This document shows, one piece after another, positions 10,893-19,043 of a stretch of 64,000 nt of DNA. The DNA is from Cupriavidus sp. 2SB (GTDB lineage Bacteria; Pseudomonadota; Gammaproteobacteria; Burkholderiales; Burkholderiaceae): positions 1 to 64,000 of the forward strand of contig NZ_SCMX01000030.1 in the NCBI RefSeq assembly GCF_005503625.1, given 5' to 3'. Position numbers and translations under genes: made by a program. The notes beneath the pieces were generated by a model. It made no database searches and was not told where the DNA came from. It saw only the letters and a list, made by a program, of their open reading frames with translations. Within the stretch, counting starts at the first letter, position 1, and every line of letters begins with the position of its first letter.

Positions 10893-10925
10893 AAAAAAGG
10901 CGCCACCGGTTTCCCGATGGCGCCT
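10893..10925 (-). terminator. Intrinsic terminator for the GGT-like gene
   Basis: The arms AGGCGCCA and TGGCGCCT enclose a 12-nt loop. The plus-strand A run ahead of the stem becomes a T run after it on the minus strand. Confidence 0.75.
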
Positions 10926-10971
10926 CGCAGGACTTCTACTGCGGTACTGCCGTACTACGTACTGCAAAAAA

Positions 10972-12597
10972 TCAGAAGCCGACTGCCTGACCGTCACGTC
11001 GGCTGTCGCTGGCGGCCACATAGCCGTGCTCGCCATCGTCGGACAGGCGCCAGATGAACTGGCCCGATCCGAAATCCATGTACGGATCGTCCACCGACTT
11101 CAACTGGTGGCCGCGGTCCTTGAGACCGTCCACGGTGGTGGGGTCCATGGTGCCTTCAACGTCCAGCGTGAAATCGCGGTTGACCTTCCAACGGGGGGCA
11201 CAGCAGGCGGCCTGCGGTTGCTGGTTGTAGTCGAGCATGCGCACCACGGTTTGCAAGTGGCCTTGAGGTTGCATATCGCCGCCCATCACGCCAAAGCTCA
11301 TCTGCGGCTTGCCGTCCTTGGTCAGGAATGCCGGAATGATCGTGTGGAACGGACGCTTGCCGCCTTCCACCACGTTGGCCGACTTCGGATCCATGGAGAA
11401 GCCCACGCCGCGGTTCTGCAGGCTGATGCCGGTGCCCGGCACCACCACACCCGAACCGAAACCCATGTAGTTCGACTGGATGAACGAAATCATCATGCCG
11501 TTCTCGTCGGCGGCGGTCAGGTAGATCGTGCCACCCGTGCGCGGCATGCCGAAATCGAAATGCGTGGCGCGCTGCATGTCGATCAGCTTGGCGCGCGATT
11601 TCAGGTAGGCGTCGTCGAGCATCTGCTCGGGCGTGACTTCCATGCTGCGCGGGTCCGCCACGTAGCGGTAGAGATCGGCAAAGGCCAGCTTCATGGCTTC
11701 GATCTGCAGATGCTGCGAATCCACGGAATCCACAGGCAGCGAGCCGACGTCGAACTGGTCGAGGATGCCGAGCGCCATCAGCGCGGCGATGCCCTGGCCG
11801 TTCGGCGGAATCTCATGCACTTCGTGACCACGGTAGGACTTGCTGATGGGCTTGACCCATTCCGGACGATAGTTGCGCAGGTCATCGAGCGTCATCGACG
11901 CGCCGCACGACTTGCTGAACGCGGCGATCTTCTCCGCGATTTCGCCTTCGTAGTAGGAACGGCCCTTGGTGGCGCCGATCTTGCGCAGCGTCTCGGCGGC
12001 GTCCTTGAAAACGAACTTCTCGCCCACGTGCGGCGCGCGGCCGTTGGGCATGAAGGTCTCGGCAAAGCCCGGCTGGTTCTTGAGATCAGGCACGGCGGCG
12101 GCCCACTTGTGCGCCACCACCGGCGGCACGGCATAACCACGCTCGGCGATCTCGATTGCAGGTTCCATCAGGTCTTCGAACGGCAGCTTGCCGAAGCGCT
12201 CATGCAGCGCAGCCCAGCCGGCGATCACGCCCGGCACGGTCACCGAGTCCCAGCCACGCACCGGGCGATTGGCCAAACCATTGCCGTCGGCGCCGTACTT
12301 GTTCTTGAAGTAGTCGGTGCTCCACGCAGCCGGCGCCACGCCCGACGAGTTCAGGCCATGCAGTTCCTTGCCGTCCCAGAGAATGGCGAACGCATCGCTG
12401 CCCAGGCCGCACGAGACCGGCTCGACCAGCGTGATGGCAGCGGCTGCGGCAATCGCAGCGTCCACGGCATTGCCACCCTTGAGCAGCATGCGCAAGCCAG
12501 CCTGCGCGGCCAGCGGGTGCGAGGTCGACACCACATTGCGCGCAAACAGCGGAATGCGCACGGAAGGGTAGGGGTTGGTCCAGTTGAAGGTTTGCAT
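10972..12597 (-). CDS. Gamma-glutamyltransferase-like Ntn hydrolase
   Basis: This 541-residue protein is a GGT-family Ntn hydrolase that would autocleave before a catalytic Thr. The nucleophile is probably Thr357 in GGTIYLTAAD. Other family marks are LLKGGNAVDAAIAAAAA, the EPVSCGLGSDAF segment, the NGQGIAALMAL strand and GSGVVVPGTGISLQNRG. It lacks a signal peptide, so unlike the periplasmic GGT of E. coli it should be cytoplasmic, as in the YwrD-like branch. It is downstream of a TctC gene on the same strand with a repeat element between. Hydrolysis of an imported gamma-glutamyl or acylated compound is inference. Confidence 0.9.
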   Translation of the reverse strand: MQTFNWTNPYPSVRIPLFARNVVSTSHPLAAQAGLRMLLKGGNAVDAAIAAAAAITLVEPVSCGLGSDAFAILWDGKELHGLNSSGVAPAAWSTDYFKNKYGADGNGLANRPVRGWDSVTVPGVIAGWAALHERFGKLPFEDLMEPAIEIAERGYAVPPVVAHKWAAAVPDLKNQPGFAETFMPNGRAPHVGEKFVFKDAAETLRKIGATKGRSYYEGEIAEKIAAFSKSCGASMTLDDLRNYRPEWVKPISKSYRGHEVHEIPPNGQGIAALMALGILDQFDVGSLPVDSVDSQHLQIEAMKLAFADLYRYVADPRSMEVTPEQMLDDAYLKSRAKLIDMQRATHFDFGMPRTGGTIYLTAADENGMMISFIQSNYMGFGSGVVVPGTGISLQNRGVGFSMDPKSANVVEGGKRPFHTIIPAFLTKDGKPQMSFGVMGGDMQPQGHLQTVVRMLDYNQQPQAACCAPRWKVNRDFTLDVEGTMDPTTVDGLKDRGHQLKSVDDPYMDFGSGQFIWRLSDDGEHGYVAASDSRRDGQAVGF

Positions 12598-12630
12598 GGT
12601 TGTCTCGTCGTCCGATACACGTTCTGTTCT

Positions 12631-12757
12631 GCTCCCCTCTCCCGCGGCGCGGGAGAGGGGTTGGGGGAGAGGGTTCAGCGGTTCAAATTGCGGTCTGTCG
12701 AATCGTAGCCGCCAGCCCTCTCCCCCGCCCCTCTCCCGCAGGGCGGGAGAGGGGAGA
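12631..12757. repeat. Mirrored double-hairpin intergenic repeat, copy 1
   Basis: Two hairpins with arms CCCCTCTCCCGC / GCGGGAGAGGGG (12633-12660 and 12728-12754) sit at the ends. Inside them GGGGGAGAGGG (12663-12673) is complementary to CCCTCTCCCCC (12716-12726), so the whole element is a long inverted repeat. It fills the gap between the TctC and GGT-like genes. Related elements are at 37498-37619 and 55565-55595. Confidence 0.85.
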
Positions 12758-12777
12758 AAACCAGGGGAGTGAAAAAA

Positions 12778-13755
12778 TCAGTCCACCTGAATCTTCCGAT
12801 CCTTGATCAGTTTGCCCCAGCGGGCGCTGTCTTTCTTTACCATCGCCGCGAATTGCGCGGGGGTGCCGCCAATCGGTTCGGCGCCGAGCTTGGCCAGGCG
12901 GTCCTTCACGTCCTGCGACTGGATAGCCTTGTTGAACTCGGTGTTCAGGCGCGTGACGATTTCGGGCGAAAGGCCCTTCGGGCCGTAGATGCCGAACCAC
13001 GTATCCGATTCGAAGCCGGGCAGGCCCGACTCGTTGACCGTCGGCAGTTCCGGCGCCAGCGGCGAGCGCTTCATGCTCGTCACGGCCAATGCCTTGAGTT
13101 TGCCGTCCTTCACATGCGGCATGCCCGAGACGATGCTGTCGAACAGTACCTGCACCTTGCTGGAAATCAGGTCGGGTACGGCCAGCGCGGTGCCGCGATA
13201 GGGGATGTGCGTGATGAACACGCCGGCCTGCGCCTTGAACGATTCGGCAGTCAGATGGACCACGGTGCCGTTGCCGCTGGAGGCGTAGTTCAGTTCACCA
13301 GGATGCTTCTTGGCGTAGTCGATCAGGTCCTTGACGTTCTTGACCGGCAGCGTATTCGGCACCAGCAGCACGTTGGTCGCCGTGGCGACCTGGCCGATCG
13401 GCGTGAAATCGGTCTCGGTGTTGTAGGGCAGGCGCGAATTCACGAACGGCCCCACCGAGTGCGTGCTGGTGGTAGCAATCAGGATCGTGTAGCCGTCAGG
13501 CGCGGCTTTGGCAGCCATGTCCGAACCAATCGCACCGCCAGCGCCGGGCCGGTTGTCCACGACGATCTGTTGCCCCATGTTCTGGCCGACCTTCTGCGCA
13601 ATGGCACGCGCCAGCAGATCGGTGGCGCCGCTGGCCGGGAACGGCACGATCAGCCGGATCGGCTTGGACGGGAAGCTGTCCGCACGCGAGGGCGCGGCGG
13701 CAATGGTCAGGCTCGAGGCAAGGCCGATGCCGAGAAGGCGTAGCCAGTGTTGCAT
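12778..13755 (-). CDS. Bug/TctC-family tripartite binding protein
   Basis: This is a 325-residue periplasmic solute receptor of the Bug family, serving tripartite tricarboxylate transporters. A signal peptide spans about residues 1-25 (basic start, LGIGLASSLTIAAA core). The mature part begins FPSKPIRLIVPFPASGATD and has the Bug loops VVDNRPGAGGAIGSDMAAKA and HIPYRGTALAVPDLISSKVQVLFDS. A GGAGAA ribosome site supports the ATG at 13755. The GGT-like gene is downstream; TctA/TctB are encoded beyond the divergent LysR gene. The ligand is unknown; Bug proteins bind carboxylates, amides or amino acids. Confidence 0.92.
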   Translation of the reverse strand: MQHWLRLLGIGLASSLTIAAAPSRADSFPSKPIRLIVPFPASGATDLLARAIAQKVGQNMGQQIVVDNRPGAGGAIGSDMAAKAAPDGYTILIATTSTHSVGPFVNSRLPYNTETDFTPIGQVATATNVLLVPNTLPVKNVKDLIDYAKKHPGELNYASSGNGTVVHLTAESFKAQAGVFITHIPYRGTALAVPDLISSKVQVLFDSIVSGMPHVKDGKLKALAVTSMKRSPLAPELPTVNESGLPGFESDTWFGIYGPKGLSPEIVTRLNTEFNKAIQSQDVKDRLAKLGAEPIGGTPAQFAAMVKKDSARWGKLIKDRKIQVD

Positions 13756-13854
13756 TGTTGTTCTCCGGTACGGAACGGACAGCGTGGAAATTCGGCAGGA
13801 AACCCAAATTATTCCGCGCCCTCGGTCACAATGAAAGTTAATATTTGTTGCTTG

Positions 13855-13877
13855 ATCCACAAGAAAATCTTGTGGAT
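13855..13877. promoter_or_regulatory. Perfect palindrome, probable LysR operator
   Basis: The 10-bp arms ATCCACAAGA and TCTTGTGGAT flank a 3-nt AAA centre, giving perfect symmetry. It lies in the divergent gap between the TctC gene and the LysR gene, 39 bp before the LysR start. LysR-type regulators commonly bind such dyads between themselves and their target. Confidence 0.7.
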
Positions 13878-13916
13878 TGGCCGATCATCGGCTGCCCCTT
13901 CCTTCTACGTTGACCT

Positions 13917-14801
13917 ATGAGCACGATTCGCTTTCTGAAGACCTTTGTTGCTGTGGCCGAGCGTGGGTCTTTTGCCGCAGCAGCAGGGCAGGTGGCGCTG
14001 ACCCAGGCCGCCGTCAGCCTCCAGATGCGCTCATTGGAGGAGGAGTTGCGACGTGCCTTGTTCGACCGCAGTGGACGAGTGGCCACGCTGAATGCCGATG
14101 GCCGGGCGCTGCTGCCGCAGGCGCGCCGACTGCTGGCGCTCTATGACGAAATGCGGCTGCCGCTGTCCGGTGCCGGCGATATGGCGGGTGCCGTGGCAGT
14201 GGGAGCAGTCGTGTCGGTCATGGGCGGCCTCTCGCATGTCGTGGCCGGGATGAAGCGGACCTATCCCGCGCTCGACGTGCGCCTGATCGGCGCGAAGTCG
14301 TTCGAACTGGCCGCGATGGTGGAAAGTGGCGAACTCGATGCGGCGTTCGTGGCCGAAGGCTCGGCGCAGCTGGCCGGCACACTGCAGTGGACGCCGCTTT
14401 ACGAGGAGCCCATCGTGCTGATTGCCGGACGGGGAAGCCGGGGCGATGACGCGCGGGAGGCGTTGGCCGCCAATCCCTTCCTGCGATTCGACCGGAGCCA
14501 GCGGACGGGCGCACTGGTGGAGCGTGCATTGCGGCGCGCTCACTTGCGGACCAACGAGTTCCTCGAACTGAATTCGATCGAGGCGCTGGTGGAACTGGTG
14601 CGGCAGGAGGTGGGTGTGACCGTGGTGCCATTGCTCAAGCGTTCGCGCTGGCGCGACGACCCCGCGCTGCGCATCGTGCCTTTGCGCGCGGGCGGGGAGC
14701 CGATGGTGCGCATCATCGGCATGCTGGAGCGGCGTGACCACGGACGCGTGCGCGTGACCGAGGCCATCCGCGCGGCGTGCGCAGCCCTGTTCAACGCATG
14801 A
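13917..14801 (+). CDS. LysR-family transcriptional regulator
   Basis: This 294-residue protein has the N-terminal winged helix-turn-helix (FLKTFVAVAERGSFAAAAGQ, ALTQAAVSLQMRSLEEEL, LFDRSGR) and a C-terminal periplasmic-binding-like effector domain. It is divergent from the TctC-GGT genes, with a perfect palindrome in between, and convergent with tctBA, the usual arrangement for a local regulator. The inducer is probably the transported compound or its product (inference). Confidence 0.93.
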   Translation: MSTIRFLKTFVAVAERGSFAAAAGQVALTQAAVSLQMRSLEEELRRALFDRSGRVATLNADGRALLPQARRLLALYDEMRLPLSGAGDMAGAVAVGAVVSVMGGLSHVVAGMKRTYPALDVRLIGAKSFELAAMVESGELDAAFVAEGSAQLAGTLQWTPLYEEPIVLIAGRGSRGDDAREALAANPFLRFDRSQRTGALVERALRRAHLRTNEFLELNSIEALVELVRQEVGVTVVPLLKRSRWRDDPALRIVPLRAGGEPMVRIIGMLERRDHGRVRVTEAIRAACAALFNA

Positions 14802-14818
14802 CGAAAAGGGGGCGGCAT

Positions 14819-14857
14819 AAATGGAGAAGGGCGCCACGTAGGCGCCCTTCTCCATTT
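14819..14857. terminator. Bidirectional intrinsic terminator, 17-bp stem
   Basis: Arms of 17 bp (from AAATGGAGAAGGGCGCC) pair perfectly around a 5-nt ACGTA loop. It is between the convergent LysR and TctA genes and ends both. Confidence 0.9.
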
Positions 14858-14876
14858 CCGCGAGACCGCCGGAGAC

Positions 14877-16379
14877 TTACTCTTCCTGGAACGCTTCTTC
14901 GCGCTTGGCCTTGATCGACGGCAGGGCCACGATCAGCACCAGCACGGCTGCGGCAATCAGCAGGCCCAGCGACAGCGGACGCGTCACGAACACGCTGAAG
15001 TCACCACGCGACAGGAGCAGCGAGCGACGGAAGTTCTCTTCCATCATCGGTCCCAGCACAAAGCCGAGCAGCAACGGAGCCGGTTCGCAGCGCAGCTTGA
15101 TGAACAGGTAGCCGATCACGCCGAAGGCTGCGGTCTGGAACACGTCGAACGTGGTGTTCTGAACCGAGTACACGCCAATGCAGCAGAACGTCAGGATGGC
15201 CGGGTACAGGTAACGGTACGGCACCTTCAGCAGCTTCACCCAGATACCGATCATCGGCAGGTTCAGGATGATCAGGATGAAGTTGCCCAGCCACATCGAG
15301 GCGATCAGGCCCCAGAACAGCGCGGGGTTGCTGGTCATGACCTGCGGACCCGGCTGGATGTTGTGGATCGTCATCGCACCGACCATCAGCGCCATCACGG
15401 CGTTGGGCGGAATGCCCAGCGTCAGCAGCGGGATGAACGAGGTCTGCGCTGCGGCGTTGTTGGCCGATTCCGGACCTGCCACGCCTTCGATGGCACCCTT
15501 GCCGAACTCGTGTGCGAATTTCGACGTCTTCTTTTCCAGCGAGTACGCTGCAAACGACGCCAGTGCCGCACCGCCACCCGGGAGAATACCGAGCATCGAA
15601 CCCAGTGCCGTACCGCGCAGGATGGCCGGGATCATGCGCTTGAAGTCTTCCTTGGTCGGGAAGAGGTTGGTCACATGGTCCGTGAAGGTCTCACGGGCAT
15701 CCTTCTGTTCCAGGTTCGCGATGATTTCCGCGAAGCCGAACACACCCATGGCCACCGACACGAAGTTCAGGCCGTCGGTCAGTTCCGGTACGTCGAACGA
15801 GAAGCGCGCGGCGCCTGAGTTCACGTCAGTACCGACCAGGCCCAGCAGCAGGCCCAGCACGATCATCGAGATCGCCTTGACCAGCGAGCCGGAGGCCAGC
15901 ACCACGGCACCGATCAGGCCCAGGATCATCAGCGAGAAGTATTCGGCAGGGCCGAACTTGAACGCCAGTTCCGAGAGCGGGGCAGCAAAGGCAGCCAGGA
16001 TCAGCGTGGCCACGCAGCCAGCGAAGAACGAGCCCAGACCGGCAGTGGCCAGCGCCACCCCGGCGCGACCCCGCCGCGCCATCTGATAACCGTCGATCGT
16101 GGTCACCACCGACGACGATTCGCCCGGCAGGTTCACCAGGATAGCCGTGGTGGAGCCGCCGTACTGCGCGCCGTAGTAGATACCTGCCAGCATGATCAGC
16201 GCGGCCACCGGGGGCAGCGTGTAGGTCACGGGCAGCAGCATCGCGATGGTGGCCAGCGGGCCCAGACCCGGCAGCACGCCGATCAGCGTACCGAGCACGC
16301 AGCCCAGGAACGCGTAGGCGATGTTCTGGAAGGACAGGGCGGTCGAAAAGCCCAGTCCGAGGTTGGTCAACAATTCCAT
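14877..16379 (-). CDS. tctA: Tripartite tricarboxylate transporter, TctA subunit
   Basis: This is the large 12-helix subunit (500 aa) of a TctABC secondary transporter in the inner membrane. Marks are GTLIGVLPGLGPLATIAML, GIYYGAQYGGSTTAILVNLP and the mirrored GSMLGILPGGGAALASFAAY, then KGAIEGVAGPESANNAAAQ. The start follows an AAGGAG site, 13 bp after tctB, so the two form an operon. Together with the TctC product at 12778-13755 it would import a carboxylated solute with a cation gradient. Confidence 0.93.
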   Translation of the reverse strand: MELLTNLGLGFSTALSFQNIAYAFLGCVLGTLIGVLPGLGPLATIAMLLPVTYTLPPVAALIMLAGIYYGAQYGGSTTAILVNLPGESSSVVTTIDGYQMARRGRAGVALATAGLGSFFAGCVATLILAAFAAPLSELAFKFGPAEYFSLMILGLIGAVVLASGSLVKAISMIVLGLLLGLVGTDVNSGAARFSFDVPELTDGLNFVSVAMGVFGFAEIIANLEQKDARETFTDHVTNLFPTKEDFKRMIPAILRGTALGSMLGILPGGGAALASFAAYSLEKKTSKFAHEFGKGAIEGVAGPESANNAAAQTSFIPLLTLGIPPNAVMALMVGAMTIHNIQPGPQVMTSNPALFWGLIASMWLGNFILIILNLPMIGIWVKLLKVPYRYLYPAILTFCCIGVYSVQNTTFDVFQTAAFGVIGYLFIKLRCEPAPLLLGFVLGPMMEENFRRSLLLSRGDFSVFVTRPLSLGLLIAAAVLVLIVALPSIKAKREEAFQEE

Positions 16380-16392
16380 GAGGGCCGTCTCC

Positions 16393-16854
16393 TTAGCTTG
16401 CCAGGAACGCCGGCCACACCGGCATCTGCAGGTTGATGCCGTATACGAACGCGCCCAGGCTGATGATCACCAGGATGATCGCGTTGAGTACGGCGCCCTT
16501 CCAGCTGAATTCATGGCTGGCCATCGAGGAGACCAGTACCAGGACCACCACCGAGAGCACCATGCCCAGCGGCTTGAGCAACAGGCCGAACAGGACGACC
16601 GAGCCCAGGATCCACAGCAGGATCTTCAGGTCCCAGCGGGCCAGTTGGTCGTTCTCTGCCTTGGAAGACAGCGAGCCCCACAGTACGAGCGCGCCAAGGA
16701 TGGCGAGCACGATGCCGAGCCAGAACGGGAAGTATCCCGGTCCCATCTTGGCGGCTGTTCCCATGGAATAGCCACGGGCAACGAAGGAAAAGCTCAGTCC
16801 GACCAGGATGAACATCAGGCCGGAGGCAAAGTCCTTTTGGCTGCGTATGCGCAA
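16393..16854 (-). CDS. tctB: Tripartite tricarboxylate transporter, TctB subunit
   Basis: This is the small four-helix subunit of TctABC. Residues include FASGLMFILVGLSFSFVARG near the start and GPGYFPFWLGIVLAILGAL, typical of TctB, then two further hydrophobic segments. I start it at TTG 16854 because GAGGAGA lies six bases upstream and this gives the usual length of 153 aa. A longer frame from ATG 16935 adds an Arg-rich sequence that does not look like TctB. It precedes tctA by 13 bp. Confidence 0.85.
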   Translation of the reverse strand: MRIRSQKDFASGLMFILVGLSFSFVARGYSMGTAAKMGPGYFPFWLGIVLAILGALVLWGSLSSKAENDQLARWDLKILLWILGSVVLFGLLLKPLGMVLSVVVLVLVSSMASHEFSWKGAVLNAIILVIISLGAFVYGINLQMPVWPAFLAS

Positions 16855-17228
16855 AATGATTCTCCTCGATTTGAATCTTGAAAAGCTTCGCGACAGGGGC
16901 TGCCTGTCGCGGCAGGGTGGAAGGTAAAAGCGCATCCTTTCAGCTACCTTTCATATGTCTGCATAAAGTGGCAACCTCAGGGTATGTCCCTACGCAGACG
17001 TCCGAAAGGTTTCGGTAAGTCGTTGACAATGCAAGGAAAAATGCAGGGAAAACGCGCAGCAACGCGGTGCGCGGACTTGTGGAAAGCAGGACGAAAGCGG
17101 ACAGATCGGGCGAGGGTCGTCAGCTAAGCTTGATGGATTCCGGCGCGCACCTGGCGCCTCGAATATTCCATCCCTCGGCATTCCGAAAAAGAACGAAAAA
17201 GAACAATTCACAGTCCCCGGAGGTGCGC
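16855..17228. other. Divergent intergenic region, tctB / antiporter
   Basis: No gene is visible in these 374 bp, which must carry the tctBA promoter and possibly that of the antiporter. It holds a palindrome CCGAAA-GG-TTTCGG at 17002-17015 and, 7 bp later, a TTGACA at 17023-17028. I cannot find a convincing -10 box for that TTGACA. Confidence 0.5.
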
Positions 17229-19043
17229 TTGGAAACCATCGACCATGCCATTCTCATCGGCGCCGTGGTGATGACGCTGGGCATCCTGCTTGGCGTGTTT
17301 TCGTCGCGCTTCGGCGTGCCGTTTTTGCTGGTGTTCCTGGGGGTGGGGATGGCAGCCGGTGTGGACGGCCCGGGTGGCATCCGTTTCAACAACACCTGGC
17401 TCAGCTTCCTCGTCGGCAATATCGCGCTGGCCGTGATCCTGCTCGATGGCGGGCTGCGGACGCGCTTCGCCACCTTCCGGGTGGCGCTGCGGCCTTCGCT
17501 GTCACTTGCCACACTCGGCGTGGTCCTGACGGCGGTGCTGGTGGGATTATTCGCAACCTGGCTGCTCGGCATCGACTGGAAGCTCGGACTGTTGCTGGGC
17601 GCCATTGTCGGGTCCACGGATGCAGCGGCGGTCTTCTCGCTGCTCAACAGCAGCGGCATCCGGCTCAAGGAGCGGGTGGCCAGTGTGCTGGAGATCGAAT
17701 CGGGCATCAACGACCCGATGGCGATCTTCCTGACGCTGACGTTGATCGAATGGATCACGGCGCCGGATGGCCTGTCCGGCCCCGCGCTCGCCATGCGGCT
17801 GGTGGTGCAATTCGGCGTGGGCGGGGTGCTGGGTGTGGCACTGGGGTATTGCCTGGCCAACATCATGGAGCGCGTCAATGTGGCCGAGGGGCTGCAGGCC
17901 ATCCTGGTGTGCTCGGGCGGCTGCATGGTCTGGGCCATCGTCCAGACGGCGGGCGGCAGTGGCTTCCTGGCGGTCTACCTGACCGGCATGATCGTGGGAA
18001 ACCGCGAGCGCGCGGTGACGGGCGACACCATGCGCGCGATGGACGGCATGGCGTGGCTGGCGCAGTCTGCGATGTTCCTGCTGCTCGGGCTGCTGGTAAC
18101 GCCGCACCGGATCTGGGACATCGCCTTGCCGGCGACGGCACTCGCGTTGTTCCTGATGTGCGTGGCGCGGCCCGTGGCTGTGTTCGTTTCGCTGCTGCCA
18201 TTCCGGTTCAATACCCGCGAGAAGGCGTTCGTCGCGTGGATGGGGCTGCGCGGTGCGGTGCCCATCGTGCTGTCGCTGTTTCCGCTATTGCAGGGCATGG
18301 AGGATTCGGGGCTGCTGTTCCGCGTGGCCTTCGCCGTGGTGCTGGCGAGCCTGCTATGCCAGGGAACCACCGTGGCACTGGCCGCTCGCCTGGCCCGGGT
18401 GTTGCGCCCGCCCTATGACGAGCCGCTTTCTCGCGAGCGCTTGCGGGGCACGCGCAATCCGCCCCTCGAGCTGATGCAGTTCGTGGTGGCGGCCAATTCA
18501 TCGATGGAGGACCTGCGTGCCGATCAGGTGGAGCTACCACCGCGCAGCCGGCTGATGACTGTGGCGCGCGACGGCGCGTTGGTGCCGCTGGATCAGGTTG
18601 TCCTGCATGCTGGCGATGTCGTCTCCGTGCTGGCGCCGAGCGGCACCGTGCCGTTGCTGTCGCGGCTGTTCCTGACGGCGGCCACACCACCTGCCTGGGA
18701 TCAGGTGGGGCACGACTTCGTGCTCGACGGCCAGGCCGCGTTGGCCGACGTGGCTTTGCTTTATGGCTCGCGCCCGCTGACGCCGGAGGAACTGCAGTGG
18801 ACGCTGGAGACGGCGATGCTCGCCATGTTTCCCTCGCCACCCGTTGAAGGCGATGCGGTGGAGATTGCCGGCCTGCGGCTTACGGTGACCCGCATGGACG
18901 GGCCACGTATCGTGCAGGTTGGCCTGCTGTTGCCGCGCAATGCCGCCGAGGATGCCCGCGACGGCAAGGAGCGCCTCTGGCGCATGCGCGACAAGGCGCG
19001 GCCAAGCGATGCGCTCAATCCACCTTCGCGCCGGAAGCCTTGA
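17229..19043 (+). CDS. Potassium/proton antiporter, NhaP2/CvrA type
   Basis: This 604-residue protein combines a monovalent cation:proton antiporter domain of about 12 helices (residues 1-390), a TrkA_C domain (VELPPRSRLMTVARDGALVP region) and a terminal CorC/HlyC-like domain. This is the architecture of NhaP2/CvrA. The ion-path segment GSTDAAAVFSLL and the IESGINDPMAIFLTL segment are intact. I choose TTG 17229 because CCGGAGG lies five bases upstream and the protein then begins at ETIDHAIL, as in relatives. Its last 29 bp overlap the convergent TctC gene. It may protect cytoplasmic K+ balance. Confidence 0.88.
   Translation: METIDHAILIGAVVMTLGILLGVFSSRFGVPFLLVFLGVGMAAGVDGPGGIRFNNTWLSFLVGNIALAVILLDGGLRTRFATFRVALRPSLSLATLGVVLTAVLVGLFATWLLGIDWKLGLLLGAIVGSTDAAAVFSLLNSSGIRLKERVASVLEIESGINDPMAIFLTLTLIEWITAPDGLSGPALAMRLVVQFGVGGVLGVALGYCLANIMERVNVAEGLQAILVCSGGCMVWAIVQTAGGSGFLAVYLTGMIVGNRERAVTGDTMRAMDGMAWLAQSAMFLLLGLLVTPHRIWDIALPATALALFLMCVARPVAVFVSLLPFRFNTREKAFVAWMGLRGAVPIVLSLFPLLQGMEDSGLLFRVAFAVVLASLLCQGTTVALAARLARVLRPPYDEPLSRERLRGTRNPPLELMQFVVAANSSMEDLRADQVELPPRSRLMTVARDGALVPLDQVVLHAGDVVSVLAPSGTVPLLSRLFLTAATPPAWDQVGHDFVLDGQAALADVALLYGSRPLTPEELQWTLETAMLAMFPSPPVEGDAVEIAGLRLTVTRMDGPRIVQVGLLLPRNAAEDARDGKERLWRMRDKARPSDALNPPSRRKP

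Noticed and set aside
12601..12777. C/T-rich hairpin repeats as a CRISPR array
   Set aside because: There are only two facing hairpins with one spacer, not direct repeats with regular spacers, and no cas gene is present.
17023..17028. TTGACA as a full promoter for the antiporter
   Set aside because: No -10-like hexamer is found 16-18 bp downstream, so I only mention it within the intergenic region.
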